Positions 1 to 9,887 of a DNA stretch of 64,000 nucleotides are shown here, in pieces. The position numbers were made by a program, and so were the translations under genes. The first letter of the stretch is position 1. Every line of letters starts with the position of its first letter. The stretch is from Brumicola pallidula DSM 14239 = ACAM 615 (GTDB taxonomy: Bacteria; Pseudomonadota; Gammaproteobacteria; Enterobacterales; Alteromonadaceae): assembly GCF_000428905.1 (NCBI RefSeq), contig NZ_AUAV01000011.1, forward strand, positions 124,001 to 188,000. Direction: 5' to 3'. Below the pieces are notes generated by a model. That model did no database searches. It was given only the letters and a program-made list of their open reading frames with translations, and was not told where the DNA came from.

Positions 1-35
1 CCATAAACAACTTCAATATTAATAGCACTCGACAT
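1..35 (-). CDS. rnfH: RnfH family protein, N-terminal start only (partial)
   Basis: The reverse strand reads ATG-TCG-AGT-GCT-ATT-AAT-ATT-GAA-GTT-GTT-TAT, that is MSSAINIEVVY, and then leaves the window. This resembles the start of RnfH, a small ubiquitin-like-fold protein of unknown role usually found directly after ratA in gammaproteobacteria. The ATG overlaps the ratA stop by one base (TAATG), which implies translational coupling. Only about 11 residues are visible, so the call rests on start sequence plus gene order. Confidence 0.6.
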   Translation of the reverse strand, partial: MSSAINIEVVY

Positions 36-466
36 TATTTGTACACCTGCTTTGCTCGCTTACCAAATGCACTCACCATATTATTTGCCAGTGCATTGAA
101 TATTTTGCCAAAAGCAATTTCCATTAGCTTACTGGAAAATACAAAATGGAGGTTAAGTTCAATTTTGCACGCTTCATCGGACAAAGGCGTAAATCGCCAG
201 CCACCCGAAAGTGATTTGAATGGGCCATCGGACAGGTCCATTTCAATGGCCGTATCTTTAATTAGTGTGTTTGATGTAATCAGTGTTTGCTTTACACCCG
301 CTTTAGAAAGCACAAGTGAAGCAAGCATGTAATTTTCACCACTTTCTAATACTTCGCTTTTCACACACCCCGGTAAAAAACTTTCGTACTTTTCAACATC
401 GTTGACTAAGTCATACATTTGGCTTGCACTATAAGCCACTAATGCATTTCTTTTAATACTCGGCAT
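35..466 (-). CDS. ratA: RatA / COQ10-START family protein
   Basis: This 143-residue protein belongs to the polyketide cyclase/COQ10 (START-like) family that includes E. coli RatA (YfjG) and mitochondrial Coq10. E. coli RatA was described as inhibiting 70S ribosome association, while Coq10 homologues bind ubiquinone; which role applies here is not shown by sequence. The N-terminus MPSIKRNALVAYSASQMYDLV and the FLPGC segment are typical, and the length is full. No signal peptide is visible, so it should be cytosolic. It is divergent from smpB and coupled to the downstream rnfH start, the usual smpB-ratA-rnfH neighbourhood. Confidence 0.9.
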   Translation of the reverse strand: MPSIKRNALVAYSASQMYDLVNDVEKYESFLPGCVKSEVLESGENYMLASLVLSKAGVKQTLITSNTLIKDTAIEMDLSDGPFKSLSGGWRFTPLSDEACKIELNLHFVFSSKLMEIAFGKIFNALANNMVSAFGKRAKQVYK

Positions 467-548
467 TAATAAAACACAACCTCAGGTTACAATACACGCT
501 ATTCTATCACGATATTTGTAATTTTCGTGACGAAAAATAAAGGACATA

Positions 549-577
549 AAGACAAAGCAAACAAGTCTACGTATAAT
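549..577 (+). promoter_or_regulatory. Predicted sigma70 promoter of smpB, start site at the ATG
   Basis: A perfect TATAAT lies at 572-577. AAGACA, four of six against TTGACA, lies at 549-554 with a 17-base spacer. A start site about 7 bases after the -10 falls at 584-585, the A of the smpB ATG, so the mRNA is predicted to be leaderless or nearly so. No Shine-Dalgarno sequence is present before this ATG. Confidence 0.6.
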
Positions 578-584
578 ACCCCCT

Positions 585-1055
585 ATGAAAAAATCCAAAA
601 ACAACAACGACACCATTGCACTGAATAGAAAAGCTCGCCACGAATATCATTTTATTGATAAATTCGAAGCAGGTATGCAATTACAGGGCTGGGAAATTAA
701 AGCAATACGAGCCGGAAAGGCGAATATTACCGATAGCTACGTTTTTATTAAAGACGGTGAAGCTTATGTCAGTAATATTAATATCATGCCTTTAAACCAG
801 GCCTCGACACATGTGATTAGTGAACCTACCCGTATACGCAAACTATTGTTAAAAAAACGCGAGATAGAAGAGCTTATGGGAGGACTTGATAGACAAGGTC
901 TAACCATCGTCGCGACAGCGATGTACTGGAAAGCCTGCTGGGTGAAGCTTGAAATTCAGCTAGCCAAAGGCAAGCAGGAACATGACAAACGCGACACCGT
1001 TAAAGACAGAGATTGGGCACGTCAGAAAGAACGTATGATGAAACACAGTGCTTAA
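585..1055 (+). CDS. smpB: SsrA-binding protein SmpB
   Basis: SmpB binds tmRNA and brings it to stalled ribosomes, where ribosome rescue and peptide tagging occur. The 156-residue length is close to E. coli SmpB (160). Family segments visible in order are the N-terminal [10 protein letters not shown], the OB-fold stretch [15 protein letters not shown], and the basic C-terminal tail [17 protein letters not shown], which in known SmpB enters the mRNA channel. The ATG is chosen by family alignment; the preceding bases (TACCCCCT) have no ribosome binding site. Its partner RNA gene ssrA lies 1.5 kb downstream on the same strand, separated by one opposite-strand gene. Confidence 0.97.
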   Translation: MKKSKNNNDTIALNRKARHEYHFIDKFEAGMQLQGWEIKAIRAGKANITDSYVFIKDGEAYVSNINIMPLNQASTHVISEPTRIRKLLLKKREIEELMGGLDRQGLTIVATAMYWKACWVKLEIQLAKGKQEHDKRDTVKDRDWARQKERMMKHSA

Positions 1056-1060
1056 TGAAT

Positions 1061-1099
1061 AAGGTATTAACCCTGCAAATAAAACAGGGTTGATACCTT
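1061..1099. terminator. Hairpin between convergent smpB and OYE gene
   Basis: Arms 1061-1075 and 1085-1099 (AAGGTATTAACCCTG and its complement with one G-T mismatch) enclose an 8-base A-rich loop. The hairpin sits between two convergent genes. T-runs on either side are weak, so termination strength is uncertain. Confidence 0.5.
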
Positions 1100-1138
1100 A
1101 AATTAAAAACACAGTCAGTAGCATGTCAGTACTCAACA

Positions 1139-2419
1139 TTAATCTATGTATTGTTTTCTGTACCTTTTTGTCAATTTAGCCGCTCTTATTTGGTCCATAA
1201 TCAGGGTGAGCAACGGTGATGCATTTACGTTTGGCGTATCACCTTTTCCTAACCGCCTTAGTTGACGCTTGACGAGTGCCATATTAGCTAATCCGCTGAG
1301 TGTTTTATCTTTCCACGGGGTCGCGGGGATATGTCCTAAGGTATCTTGGTCAACCGTCCATTGATTAATCAATGCCGGATTAAAGGCCAATGCCGAGGCA
1401 ATGCCTACTAGGTCCATGTTGGCTGCTAATACTTCATTGGCAACAGCGAGGCGTTTAATACCTCCGGTTGTCATTACTGGGATACGGCTGTGCTGCGCAA
1501 TCTGCTTAGCAAAGGTTAGAAAATACGCTTCTCGGGCAAGTGTTCTTTCATCTCCACTTTTCCCCTGCATGGCTGGCGCTTCGTATGAGCCCCCAGACAA
1601 TTCTATAAAATCCAGTCCCTTAGTGTTCAGAGCTTTAACGACTTCAATGGCATCGGCAACATCAAAACCACCACGTTGAAAATCAGCAGAGTTGAGCTTA
1701 ACCGAAACAATAAACCGTTTGCCGCAGCTATTTTTTACCTCACGAATGATGTCATAAAGTAGTTTGGCCCTGTCTTGCAGTTCACCGCCCCACTGGTCTT
1801 TTCTAACGTTGGTTAACGGTGACAAAAATTGGCTTACCAAATAACCATGAGCCGCGTGAATTTCAACACCATCAAAGCCGGCCTCTTCAGCGCGCTTTGC
1901 GGTAATAACAAAGCGCGCGATAACATCTTCAATTTCCCCTTCGGACATGGCCTTGGGTTGTGAAAATAGACCGCTATGTTTACCTAAATTTAAAGCAACG
2001 TCGGATGGCGAAAGCACTTTTCCACCCATCTTCTTAAATACCTGACGGCCGGGATGATTAATTTGCATTATTACGGTTGTGTTGTTCTGCTTAGCTATTT
2101 CAGCCCAAGCTCGAAACGGCTCAATGGGTGTATCAGCCTCAAGTACAACACCGCCCGGACCTGTCATTGCCATTTTGTCGACCATTACATTGCCCGTAAT
2201 GATCATACCTACACCACCTTTAGCCCAAGCAGCGTACAAGTTTTTCAGCGCAATTCCAGGTAACTGATGGTCTTGCGCCATATTTTCTTCCATAGCGGCT
2301 TTTACAAAACGGTTTTTTATTTCTATTCCATTTGGAAGAACAAGTGGCGCGAACGCTTTCATAGCAAGTGGGTCTGTATAATTTATTATGTTGTATACAA
2401 TGACATCATAGGTTGACAT
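1139..2419 (-). CDS. NADH:flavin oxidoreductase, Old Yellow Enzyme family
   Basis: This 426-residue TIM-barrel protein should bind FMN and reduce activated alkenes with NAD(P)H. Visible family signatures are MQINHPGRQ near residue 120, the active-site region EIHAAHGYLVSQFLSP near residue 190, RKDQWGG just after it, and the phosphate-binding MTTGGI near residue 310. It lacks a C-terminal FeS/FAD extension, so it is not a full 2,4-dienoyl-CoA reductase. Substrate is unknown. The ATG at 2419 is favoured by an upstream GAGGTGA; a second ATG 19 codons in (MKAFAPLVLP) is nearer the usual family start. It sits between smpB and ssrA on the opposite strand. Confidence 0.88.
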   Translation of the reverse strand: MSTYDVIVYNIINYTDPLAMKAFAPLVLPNGIEIKNRFVKAAMEENMAQDHQLPGIALKNLYAAWAKGGVGMIITGNVMVDKMAMTGPGGVVLEADTPIEPFRAWAEIAKQNNTTVIMQINHPGRQVFKKMGGKVLSPSDVALNLGKHSGLFSQPKAMSEGEIEDVIARFVITAKRAEEAGFDGVEIHAAHGYLVSQFLSPLTNVRKDQWGGELQDRAKLLYDIIREVKNSCGKRFIVSVKLNSADFQRGGFDVADAIEVVKALNTKGLDFIELSGGSYEAPAMQGKSGDERTLAREAYFLTFAKQIAQHSRIPVMTTGGIKRLAVANEVLAANMDLVGIASALAFNPALINQWTVDQDTLGHIPATPWKDKTLSGLANMALVKRQLRRLGKGDTPNVNASPLLTLIMDQIRAAKLTKRYRKQYID

Positions 2420-2530
2420 TTCAAGTCACCTCGTTGAATAGTTTGCTATAAAGCGTTGAATAGTTGTTGATTTATTCTTCTATCAAATCAAAATCAATGA
2501 AATATCACTGTTCTGCTAATATAAGCGTGC

Positions 2531-2536
2531 TATAAT
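2531..2536 (+). promoter_or_regulatory. -10 element of the ssrA promoter
   Basis: TATAAT lies at 2531-2536, 13 bases before the expected 5' end of tmRNA, a spacing that allows a short processed leader. The -35 region near 2508-2514 is weak (CTGTTC). Confidence 0.6.
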
Positions 2537-2549
2537 CTACACTTATCTC

Positions 2550-2907
2550 GGGGCTGCTCTGGATTCGACAGGATTCAATGATGCTGGAGGTGCATGCAGA
2601 GGTGCGGCTGGCCTCTTAAAAAAGCCGCAAAAAAATAGTCGCAAACGACGAAAACTACGCACTAGCAGCTTAATACCCTGCATAGGCCCTTCCACTCAAG
2701 TTCTTTTCACTAACTGAGGTACGGAAGGTCATACTAGTGAAATAGCGAGGGATACTTGTCTAAGGTTGAACCGCGAAATAGTATTAGGCCAGTCCGAAGG
2801 AACCCTGTTTGTCGGGGTCCATAGGATTAAATAAATGACAAACTAAGCATGTAGTACCAAAGGTTGACGCTTTCTGGACGCGGGTTCAATTCCCGCCAGC
2901 TCCACCA
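2550..2907 (+). ncRNA. ssrA: Transfer-messenger RNA (tmRNA)
   Basis: tmRNA acts with SmpB and EF-Tu to release stalled ribosomes and add a degradation tag. The 5' end GGGGCTG pairs with CAGCTCC before the 3' ACCA, forming the tRNA-like acceptor stem. The T-arm GGTTCAATTCC is at 2883-2893. The open reading frame at 2641-2673 starts at a GCA resume codon and encodes ANDENYALAA followed by TAA, the same tag as E. coli. The CCA is encoded and ends at 2907. Length is about 358 bases. Confidence 0.97.
2641..2673 (+). other. tmRNA tag reading frame (ANDENYALAA)
   Basis: GCA AAC GAC GAA AAC TAC GCA CTA GCA GCT TAA encodes the proteolysis tag ending LAA, the signal known to be read by ClpXP and SspB in enterobacteria. 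Translation resumes at the first GCA, following ATAGTC. Confidence 0.95.
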
Positions 2908-2912
2908 ATTCG

Positions 2913-2940
2913 AAAAAGACGCTTTTAAGCGTCTTTTTTT
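2913..2940 (+). terminator. Intrinsic terminator of ssrA
   Basis: AAAAAGACGCTT and AAGCGTCTTTTT form an A/T-flanked stem ending in a run of seven T, beginning six bases after the encoded CCA. Confidence 0.9.
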
Positions 2941-3362
2941 ATGTTCGAACTCAATACGCTCTAAACTGAATCAATCTATTTCATTGCCCAGTGTTCGATA
3001 AGAACGTCAAGTAACACAATTATATCCATAAAAATAACTTCATATGTGTGCTTACATGCAAAAGATAATGTCTCTGAATCTTTCTTCTGCATCTTCACCT
3101 ACAGTCCGCTTAAACCAATGGCGGTTTAGGTGTGCCAGGCTAATTAAAACCCTCAACATCAGATGACAAGAAGAAAGACACAATATTTATACATTGATAT
3201 TTTACTATAAAAAACTTACAGTATTATTAGACAAATATTACTATTTATCTGAATAGATATGCACCAACATGAAACTTAAGCAAATTAAAGCATGTTAGCT
3301 TGCCTAGAATTTATACTATGCAGTTATCTTCAAATTGAGTTTTGTAGCCCATACGAGGCTTT
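2941..3362. other. Non-coding gap before the solute-binding protein gene
   Basis: I see no gene here. A TATACT at 3312-3317 could be the -10 of the downstream gene but has no convincing -35. A short dyad (TTAAACC/GGTTTAG) is present near 3113-3130. The ribosome binding site GAGG is just before 3363. Confidence 0.5.
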
Positions 3363-4643
3363 ATGAATAATTTGTATAACAGTGTAAACAAACAACGAAG
3401 AGACATACTCAAAACCGCTGCGGTGGGCAGTATTGCAACCGTGCTTCCCTTTTCAACGTTTGCTATTGGCAAATCGCGACCGAAACTTCGTATTTTAGGG
3501 ACTCATGTAACCCTGCAAGAAGACCTACGTAAAAAAGCCATGGAGGATTTGAGTATCGATCTTGTTTTCGAACCCAAAGGCAGCGCTGCGGTTTTGCAAA
3601 AGGCCTCAATGGCGCCAGACAGCTTTGATTTGTATGAACAATGGTCCAATAGCATTAATGTATTATGGCGCTCTGGTAGCATTAAACCGATTAATAAAAG
3701 TCGTATACGCCATTGGGACGAGATCAATTCGTTGACCAAAACTGGCCGAATTACACCACAAGCTAAAATTGGCGCAGGAGACGCGCCATACAAATTATTG
3801 CATATTCAAACAGATGGGACCTTGAGTGACAATGATACAAACCAGCTCAGTTACTTACCTTACGTACATAATGTTGACTCATTTGGTTACAACACCTCGG
3901 TTATAAAGAAAGGCATTCCCTATGAAACCGAAAGCTGGGGCTGGCTGCTTGATGAAAAATATAGAGGCAAGGTTGCTGTTGTAAATGCACCCACCATCGG
4001 CCTATTTGATTTAGCCTTGTCAGCACAAGCGCGAGGGTTAATAACCTTTGAAAATATCGGCTCAATGACAACCCTCGAGTTAGATAAGCTATTTGAAATT
4101 TTGATTAGGTATAAGCAACAAGGACACTTTAGCGGTTTCTGGACATCAGTTCCTGAATCCGTGCGATTCATGAAATCAAAAAGAGTGGTAATAGAAAGTA
4201 TGTTTTCACCTGCGGTTTCAAGCTTAAATGGTCAAAATGTACCGGTGACTTTTGCTGCCCCTAAAGAGGGATATAGAGGCTGGCATGGCGTAATGTGCTT
4301 ATCATCACAAATAGCCAAGCGTCAGGAAAGCGCTGCATATGAATATATGAACTGGTGGTTGTCCGGCTGGGCTGGCGCTTTCATTGCACGTCAGGGTTAC
4401 TATATTTCAAACCCGAACAGGTCTAAACAGTTTTTAACGGCGAATGAATACGACTATTGGTATAACGGCAAAGCAACATTAGAGGATTTAACCGGTACTG
4501 ATGGAAAGGTGTCTGTGAAAAAAGGCGATGTGAGATCAGGTGGAAGTTATGAAAAAAGATTTGAAAACGTTGCAGTGTGGAACACAGTTATGCCTACCTA
4601 CGAATACACTTTGGAAAAGTGGTATGAATTTCTTAGTTCTTAG
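3363..4643 (+). CDS. Tat-exported extracellular solute-binding protein
   Basis: The 426-residue protein starts with a twin-arginine export signal: R12-R13 in QRRDILK followed by a hydrophobic stretch (TAAVGSIATVLPF), so it should be folded in the cytoplasm and moved to the periplasm by Tat. The remainder looks like an ABC-type solute-binding protein of the family 1/PotD class, with segments such as YVHNVDSFGYNTS and YEYMNWWLSGWAGAF. No permease or ATPase gene is nearby. Instead a hybrid histidine kinase follows after 31 bases on the same strand, which suggests that the protein presents a ligand to the kinase. The ligand is unknown. GAGG precedes the ATG. Confidence 0.85.
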   Translation: MNNLYNSVNKQRRDILKTAAVGSIATVLPFSTFAIGKSRPKLRILGTHVTLQEDLRKKAMEDLSIDLVFEPKGSAAVLQKASMAPDSFDLYEQWSNSINVLWRSGSIKPINKSRIRHWDEINSLTKTGRITPQAKIGAGDAPYKLLHIQTDGTLSDNDTNQLSYLPYVHNVDSFGYNTSVIKKGIPYETESWGWLLDEKYRGKVAVVNAPTIGLFDLALSAQARGLITFENIGSMTTLELDKLFEILIRYKQQGHFSGFWTSVPESVRFMKSKRVVIESMFSPAVSSLNGQNVPVTFAAPKEGYRGWHGVMCLSSQIAKRQESAAYEYMNWWLSGWAGAFIARQGYYISNPNRSKQFLTANEYDYWYNGKATLEDLTGTDGKVSVKKGDVRSGGSYEKRFENVAVWNTVMPTYEYTLEKWYEFLSS

Positions 4644-4674
4644 TTTTTAGCCCCTAGAAAAATGAAAATATAAT

Positions 4675-7365
4675 ATGAGACTTTCTTTAAAGGCCCAAGT
4701 AACTTTGTTTTTGTTAATGTTTATACTAATTTTACTAAGCCAAGTATTATTTGCAAAACTCAATCAAGATCAGTTAATTGGCGCGTTTTCTAATTATCAA
4801 GAAACCATTACCGAAGAAAAGCTAGTCCGCGAATTAGAAAGAGATATTTTAGACTTGCAACGACAAGTCCTCATATTTAAAGATACCGGAAGTGATTCCG
4901 CAGTGAAACGCTTTAATACTTTGTTTGTAGGAGTCGAAAGTAGACTGAATAAAATTCAGCTTGGTATTGCCGAGGATGAGAAGACAGAACAATCTCGCAC
5001 CCAAGTCGAAGCCATGCAGCACCATATAGAGGATTATTTTACAAATTTTGCCAGTGTTGTAAATGGTCGTCAACTGCGAGATAAATATTTTGAGGAAGGG
5101 CTAATAGCCGATATTGAAGCGCTGCTTGCGAATAATGCATTTATTCGCTTAACGCAAAGAAATGATAGTTTAAAAGTGTATTTTTATTCTGCTGAAAACC
5201 TAGCCTATCGATATCTGTTAAATCCAAGTTCGGTGTTAAAGGATCAATTTTCTAATAAACTCATTACTGCCAACGAAATCGTAAAAAATATCGCGGGATT
5301 TACTCAAGAAAAAGCATGGGTTACTAATGCAATAGACAACGTTGATAGAAAATTCATTCAACTGACCAACGTAACCCAAGGCTACATTTATCTTGTTAAT
5401 GTGGTCATGGCTGGCTCAGCTAATGAATTTCTATATCTATCCAAAGAAATGGCGCAAAAATCTGCCTTGTTGGCAAACCAAACTAATCAGCAAATACAAA
5501 TCAATATTGACGAATCTCAGGATCAAATGAATGTGTCATCACTTGCCGGCATCTTTATAACTCTCATGCTTGCATTTATTGCTGCTAACCGGATATTTAT
5601 ACCACTACATGCAATTACTAGCGTGTTCGAACGTTTGGTTGAAGGTCAAGATGACGTTAATATTCCTTTTGTTAAGCGCAAAGATGAGCTTGGTAAGCTT
5701 GCGCGTGCTGCAAGTGTATTTAATGAAAAAAACAAACAAAAAAAAGAGTTATTAGAAGGATCGCAAAAATTAAATGAGGAACAACAAGCACTTAACGTTG
5801 ACTTAGCTGACGCAAAAAATCAAGCTGAAATAGCCAATGCCTCGAAAAGTATATTCTTAGCTAACATGAGTCATGAAATTAGAACACCGATGAATGGCAT
5901 TATAGGATTGGTCGATATGTTGCTACAACGGCCCCTCTCTAAAGAAGTGAGAGATAACTTAGAAAAAGTCGCGTATTCAAGTCAGATATTACTGAATGTC
6001 ATCAATGATATTTTAGACTTCTCAAAAATTGAAGCGGGTAAACTGGAAATTGAGAACACGTCATTTTGTCTGACTCAACTGTTTGATAGTCTCACCGCAT
6101 TTTCAGTGTCACCAGCAGCAGAGAAAAAACTTAACGTAGAGATATTGATCGAACCGACCCTGCCTATTCGGGCCATTGGTGATCCACTGCGTATTTCACA
6201 AGTGATTTTAAATTTAACCAATAACGCGATCAAGTTTACGCATTCAGGCAAAATATCTATTTCTTTTTTAAAGAAAGAAAGTACAGAGCAAGGAGTCTGT
6301 TTTCTTGAGGTACAAATAAAGGACACCGGTGTTGGTATAGAGGAAGGTAGGCTCAAATCGATATTTATGCCATTTACGCAAGGTGACAATTCGATAAGTC
6401 GAAAATATGGCGGAACTGGTCTTGGTCTTTCTATTGTGAAGCAATTAACTTGTTTAATGCATGGTGACGTAAAAGCGACCTCGGCATTGGGTTTAGGTAG
6501 CACCTTTACTTGCTCATTCAAACTTATTCCCGAAGGTAGTGATACATTTTGTAATTCGTTAACAGGACTTAAAAAGTCGTTAATTTATGTGTCTAAAGAT
6601 TCTTCGCATCTACTCTATCAAGAATACCTCAAATTCATTGCCCCTAGGTCGCTGTATAAGTCATTCCAAGAGTTTAATGAAATGCTTAATCAAGAGGAAA
6701 CTGTTTTTATATTTGATATTGATGATTTTGCACATGCACAGTCTCTAAATTCCATATTTACACGTTTGCATGAACACCATGAGACCTTTGGTTGTATAAC
6801 AAAAACCTATCCATCAGGGTTAGCGGAGGAACTAGAAGCACAGTGGGGATGCCCAGTGCTAACTCACCCTTATTCATTTAGCGACATTAATCACTTTATT
6901 TCGATTTTGAATGGTCATACCAATATTGATAATGAACCAATTCTACTTTCACAAGAACAATCGGTTACGCCAAAAACAACCAAATTCGCAGGACACATAC
7001 TGTTAGTTGAAGATAACGCGATCAATCAAATGTTAATGGGTGAAATGATAAAAAGTTTAGGACTTACCCATGACATTGCTAACAATGGTAAGGAAGCTGT
7101 TGAGAAGGTGGAAGCAAACAAAGCATATGATTTGGTCTTAATGGACGTTCAAATGCCTGTTTTAGATGGTATCGAGGCGACTAAGCTTATTAGGCAAAGC
7201 GGTAATACAACAGTACCCATTGTTGGTGTGTCCGCACATGCAATGCAGGAGGATCGTGACATCGCTCTTAAAAGTGGTATGAATGAGTACTTAACCAAAC
7301 CAATCAGACGCATCACGCTAGCAAATGCGATCAAAACCATATTTAGAGCGACCAATCAACGTTAA
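4675..7365 (+). CDS. Hybrid sensor histidine kinase (HAMP-HisKA-HATPase-REC)
   Basis: The 896-residue inner-membrane protein has transmembrane helices near residues 5-27 and 287-310 with a roughly 260-residue periplasmic, largely helical sensor between them. Then follow HAMP, a coiled coil, HisKA with phospho-acceptor H400 in [11 protein letters not shown], an ATPase domain ([21 protein letters not shown]), a linker of about 130 residues that may be a degenerate receiver, and a C-terminal receiver with D824 in LMDVQMP and lysine in TKPI. There is no HPt domain, so the phosphate must pass elsewhere or be used internally. The architecture recalls TorS and LuxQ, which pair with periplasmic binding proteins. 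No strong ribosome binding site precedes the ATG. Confidence 0.93.
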   Translation: MRLSLKAQVTLFLLMFILILLSQVLFAKLNQDQLIGAFSNYQETITEEKLVRELERDILDLQRQVLIFKDTGSDSAVKRFNTLFVGVESRLNKIQLGIAEDEKTEQSRTQVEAMQHHIEDYFTNFASVVNGRQLRDKYFEEGLIADIEALLANNAFIRLTQRNDSLKVYFYSAENLAYRYLLNPSSVLKDQFSNKLITANEIVKNIAGFTQEKAWVTNAIDNVDRKFIQLTNVTQGYIYLVNVVMAGSANEFLYLSKEMAQKSALLANQTNQQIQINIDESQDQMNVSSLAGIFITLMLAFIAANRIFIPLHAITSVFERLVEGQDDVNIPFVKRKDELGKLARAASVFNEKNKQKKELLEGSQKLNEEQQALNVDLADAKNQAEIANASKSIFLANMSHEIRTPMNGIIGLVDMLLQRPLSKEVRDNLEKVAYSSQILLNVINDILDFSKIEAGKLEIENTSFCLTQLFDSLTAFSVSPAAEKKLNVEILIEPTLPIRAIGDPLRISQVILNLTNNAIKFTHSGKISISFLKKESTEQGVCFLEVQIKDTGVGIEEGRLKSIFMPFTQGDNSISRKYGGTGLGLSIVKQLTCLMHGDVKATSALGLGSTFTCSFKLIPEGSDTFCNSLTGLKKSLIYVSKDSSHLLYQEYLKFIAPRSLYKSFQEFNEMLNQEETVFIFDIDDFAHAQSLNSIFTRLHEHHETFGCITKTYPSGLAEELEAQWGCPVLTHPYSFSDINHFISILNGHTNIDNEPILLSQEQSVTPKTTKFAGHILLVEDNAINQMLMGEMIKSLGLTHDIANNGKEAVEKVEANKAYDLVLMDVQMPVLDGIEATKLIRQSGNTTVPIVGVSAHAMQEDRDIALKSGMNEYLTKPIRRITLANAIKTIFRATNQR

Positions 7366-7448
7366 ATAAATTAACTGATTGATGGACTAACTCATCAGGT
7401 AGTAAGGTAGCCAGCGGTTCGCCAAAAAGACCGTCTTGCGCTGTCTTA

Positions 7449-9887
7449 TTACCGCTGTGATAACGTCGTTACTTCATCTTTTGAAATTAAATACTTTTCA
7501 ATAAATTCGTTAGGTAAAATCGGGCGACTGAAGTAATAACCTTGCAACAACATACTGCCATTTTCTTTCAGCCACTCTACTTGTTCCTTTGTTTCTACGC
7601 CTTCAGCAACAGTAACAATACCTAAATTAACAGCTAATTGGAGAATTGACTTAACTAGGTTCTCGTCTTGTTTATCAACATTAATGTCATTAATAAAAGA
7701 TTGATCAATTTTTAATTTATCAACTGGTAAATCTTTTAAATGGCTCAGTGAGCTATAACCAGTACCAAAATCGTCGAGACTAAAACTAATACCAATTTGT
7801 TTTAATTCATTTATTTTATTGATGGTGTCTTTTAGATTATCTAAGGCAACACTCTCGGTAATTTCAAATTCAAGATAGTGCCCAGCAATCTGATATTTTC
7901 TCAATACAGTGGTTACTTTATCGATAAAATCAGCCTCCGATAATTGCTTTCCACTGATGTTGACTGCAATTTTAAACGAGGCGGTTAACAATCCCCGCTG
8001 CTTCAATTGCACTAAGAATTCACATACTTTTGTCAGCATTTTATCACCAACCTCAATGATCATTGCGCTTTCTTCAAGAAACGGAATAAAATCGTTAGGC
8101 GCAACGATCGTATCACCACGCTGCCAGCGAATTAGCGCCTCTGCTGAGGTCACTTCCATGGTTACAGAGGATATAAGCGGCTGCAGAACAAAGAAGAATT
8201 CGTCTTTGAAAATGGCGTTGCTAATATCACGTTCCAATTTAAGTAATTCAGCAGCTTCAGTTGCCATTTTATCAATAAACAATGTTGAGCAATTACGCCC
8301 CGATTTTTTAGATTCGTACATAGCAGTGTCTGCATACTGAAGGATTTCATCAGCTGTTTCAAAACCAGGCTTGAAAACTACTACGCCTAAACTTGCGGAT
8401 AAATTGTATCGATGTAAACCAATATCGATTTCTCGATTGATACATCTTCTGAGTTTTTCAGCAAGTTCAAAGGCGGTGGTATTTGCAATTTCTCGATTAT
8501 TAGATAGTTGTTCGCTGTGCAGTAAAAACTCGTCAGCACCTAAGCGAGCAACAAAGCCGATATCCTTAAATTCTATTGTTAGGCGCTCAGCTAGCTTCAC
8601 TATAAGTTGGTCGCCTACACTGTGGCTTAAAGTATCGTTGATGCGTTTAAATTGGTCTAAGTCTGCCAATATGGCAACTTGGTATTGGCTGTTTGAAATC
8701 GTAACTTCTTGCGAGTTCAACTTTTCATACACTTTGTTGCGGTTGGGTAAATTTGTAAGTGAATCGCAATAAGCTAAATTTTCAATTTTCTCTTCGGCCT
8801 CAACGCGCTTCGTAACATCGTTACCCACAACCAAAATACTTTGTCCGTCGTAGGTATGAAACTTCACGAACGACATTTCCATTACACATTTATTTTTTTG
8901 AGAATCGTAGGCCTCAAACACTTTATTCATCTGTCGAGAATTGTCATCGAGAAACGTGTTCAAGACTTCCATTAACGCTGAGTCAACAGGCTCAATAATT
9001 TCAGACGCCAGCTTTCCTTTCAAATCAAATATTGAGTAACCATAGAACAAGGCTGTCGCTTTATTGGCAAAGACAAATTTACCTTCATTATCCAATGAAT
9101 AAATAATTGCCGGAGCAGTATCTAGTATAAGTCGAAAGCGCTGACTACGCTGAGTGAGAAGAATTTGCCCTGATGCTATTCGACCTAATAAATCATTGGC
9201 TGAATCAATGATTTTACCAAATTCATCCGACCCGTGGCCTTTAAGTTTACTAATGGATTGCTCAGTAAACGAAGACGTATTTACTCTTTCGAAGCGACTC
9301 GCTAAGCGCATAAGGGGAGCAGCTAGACTTAAGTGATAGAGCAAACCCAATGCAAACGATATAACGATATAGCCAGCAAGCGAGATAATAAAGGTAACCA
9401 CCGCGCGGTCATATACATCATTAAGTGACGAATGGATATTAATTCGAATCCGCATTTTCCCTGATCCCAATGGCAATTCATTGGCGTTCACCGGAGACAG
9501 CTCAGCAATAGATAATGGTACAACGTATTCCCTGATATTAGGGACTAAGAAAAAGGAAAGAACCTTGTTGGATTGCTCCAACTGATCTTTGTTTGACTCG
9601 GCTAAAACATTATCATTTTCATCTAAGATCGCGACATATGAAAAGTGATTGAAATAGGTCAAGCCTTTAATGACTAATGCGGCTAAATCGTTGTCTAGAT
9701 TCCAAACCGCATTTTTAGCAGAATCCTTTGATGCATCGATGATTGATTCAATCGAGGAATTCACTTCAGCTCGTCGATTCTTAAAGTCGATATAGGTTTG
9801 CAAAAAAGACATCACTAAACCTAGCATTAATACCAAGATCAGCGTTCGCACACCTAAGGTAAACGATATTTTACTGGTCAACTTCAT
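7449..9887 (-). CDS. Membrane-bound PAS-GGDEF-EAL cyclic di-GMP protein
   Basis: This 812-residue protein has an N-terminal transmembrane helix (about residues 10-32), a periplasmic region, a second membrane segment near residues 165-190, a PAS domain around 245-365, GGDEF around 370-535 and EAL around 560-800. The EAL part is intact: SAEALIRW near 584, EITES, DDFGTGYSS and AEGVETKEQ, so phosphodiesterase activity is expected. The cyclase signature reads RLGADEF near residue 449, with alanine in place of the second glycine, so cyclase activity is doubtful and the domain may be regulatory. It is convergent with the hybrid kinase. Confidence 0.93.
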   Translation of the reverse strand: MKLTSKISFTLGVRTLILVLMLGLVMSFLQTYIDFKNRRAEVNSSIESIIDASKDSAKNAVWNLDNDLAALVIKGLTYFNHFSYVAILDENDNVLAESNKDQLEQSNKVLSFFLVPNIREYVVPLSIAELSPVNANELPLGSGKMRIRINIHSSLNDVYDRAVVTFIISLAGYIVISFALGLLYHLSLAAPLMRLASRFERVNTSSFTEQSISKLKGHGSDEFGKIIDSANDLLGRIASGQILLTQRSQRFRLILDTAPAIIYSLDNEGKFVFANKATALFYGYSIFDLKGKLASEIIEPVDSALMEVLNTFLDDNSRQMNKVFEAYDSQKNKCVMEMSFVKFHTYDGQSILVVGNDVTKRVEAEEKIENLAYCDSLTNLPNRNKVYEKLNSQEVTISNSQYQVAILADLDQFKRINDTLSHSVGDQLIVKLAERLTIEFKDIGFVARLGADEFLLHSEQLSNNREIANTTAFELAEKLRRCINREIDIGLHRYNLSASLGVVVFKPGFETADEILQYADTAMYESKKSGRNCSTLFIDKMATEAAELLKLERDISNAIFKDEFFFVLQPLISSVTMEVTSAEALIRWQRGDTIVAPNDFIPFLEESAMIIEVGDKMLTKVCEFLVQLKQRGLLTASFKIAVNISGKQLSEADFIDKVTTVLRKYQIAGHYLEFEITESVALDNLKDTINKINELKQIGISFSLDDFGTGYSSLSHLKDLPVDKLKIDQSFINDINVDKQDENLVKSILQLAVNLGIVTVAEGVETKEQVEWLKENGSMLLQGYYFSRPILPNEFIEKYLISKDEVTTLSQR

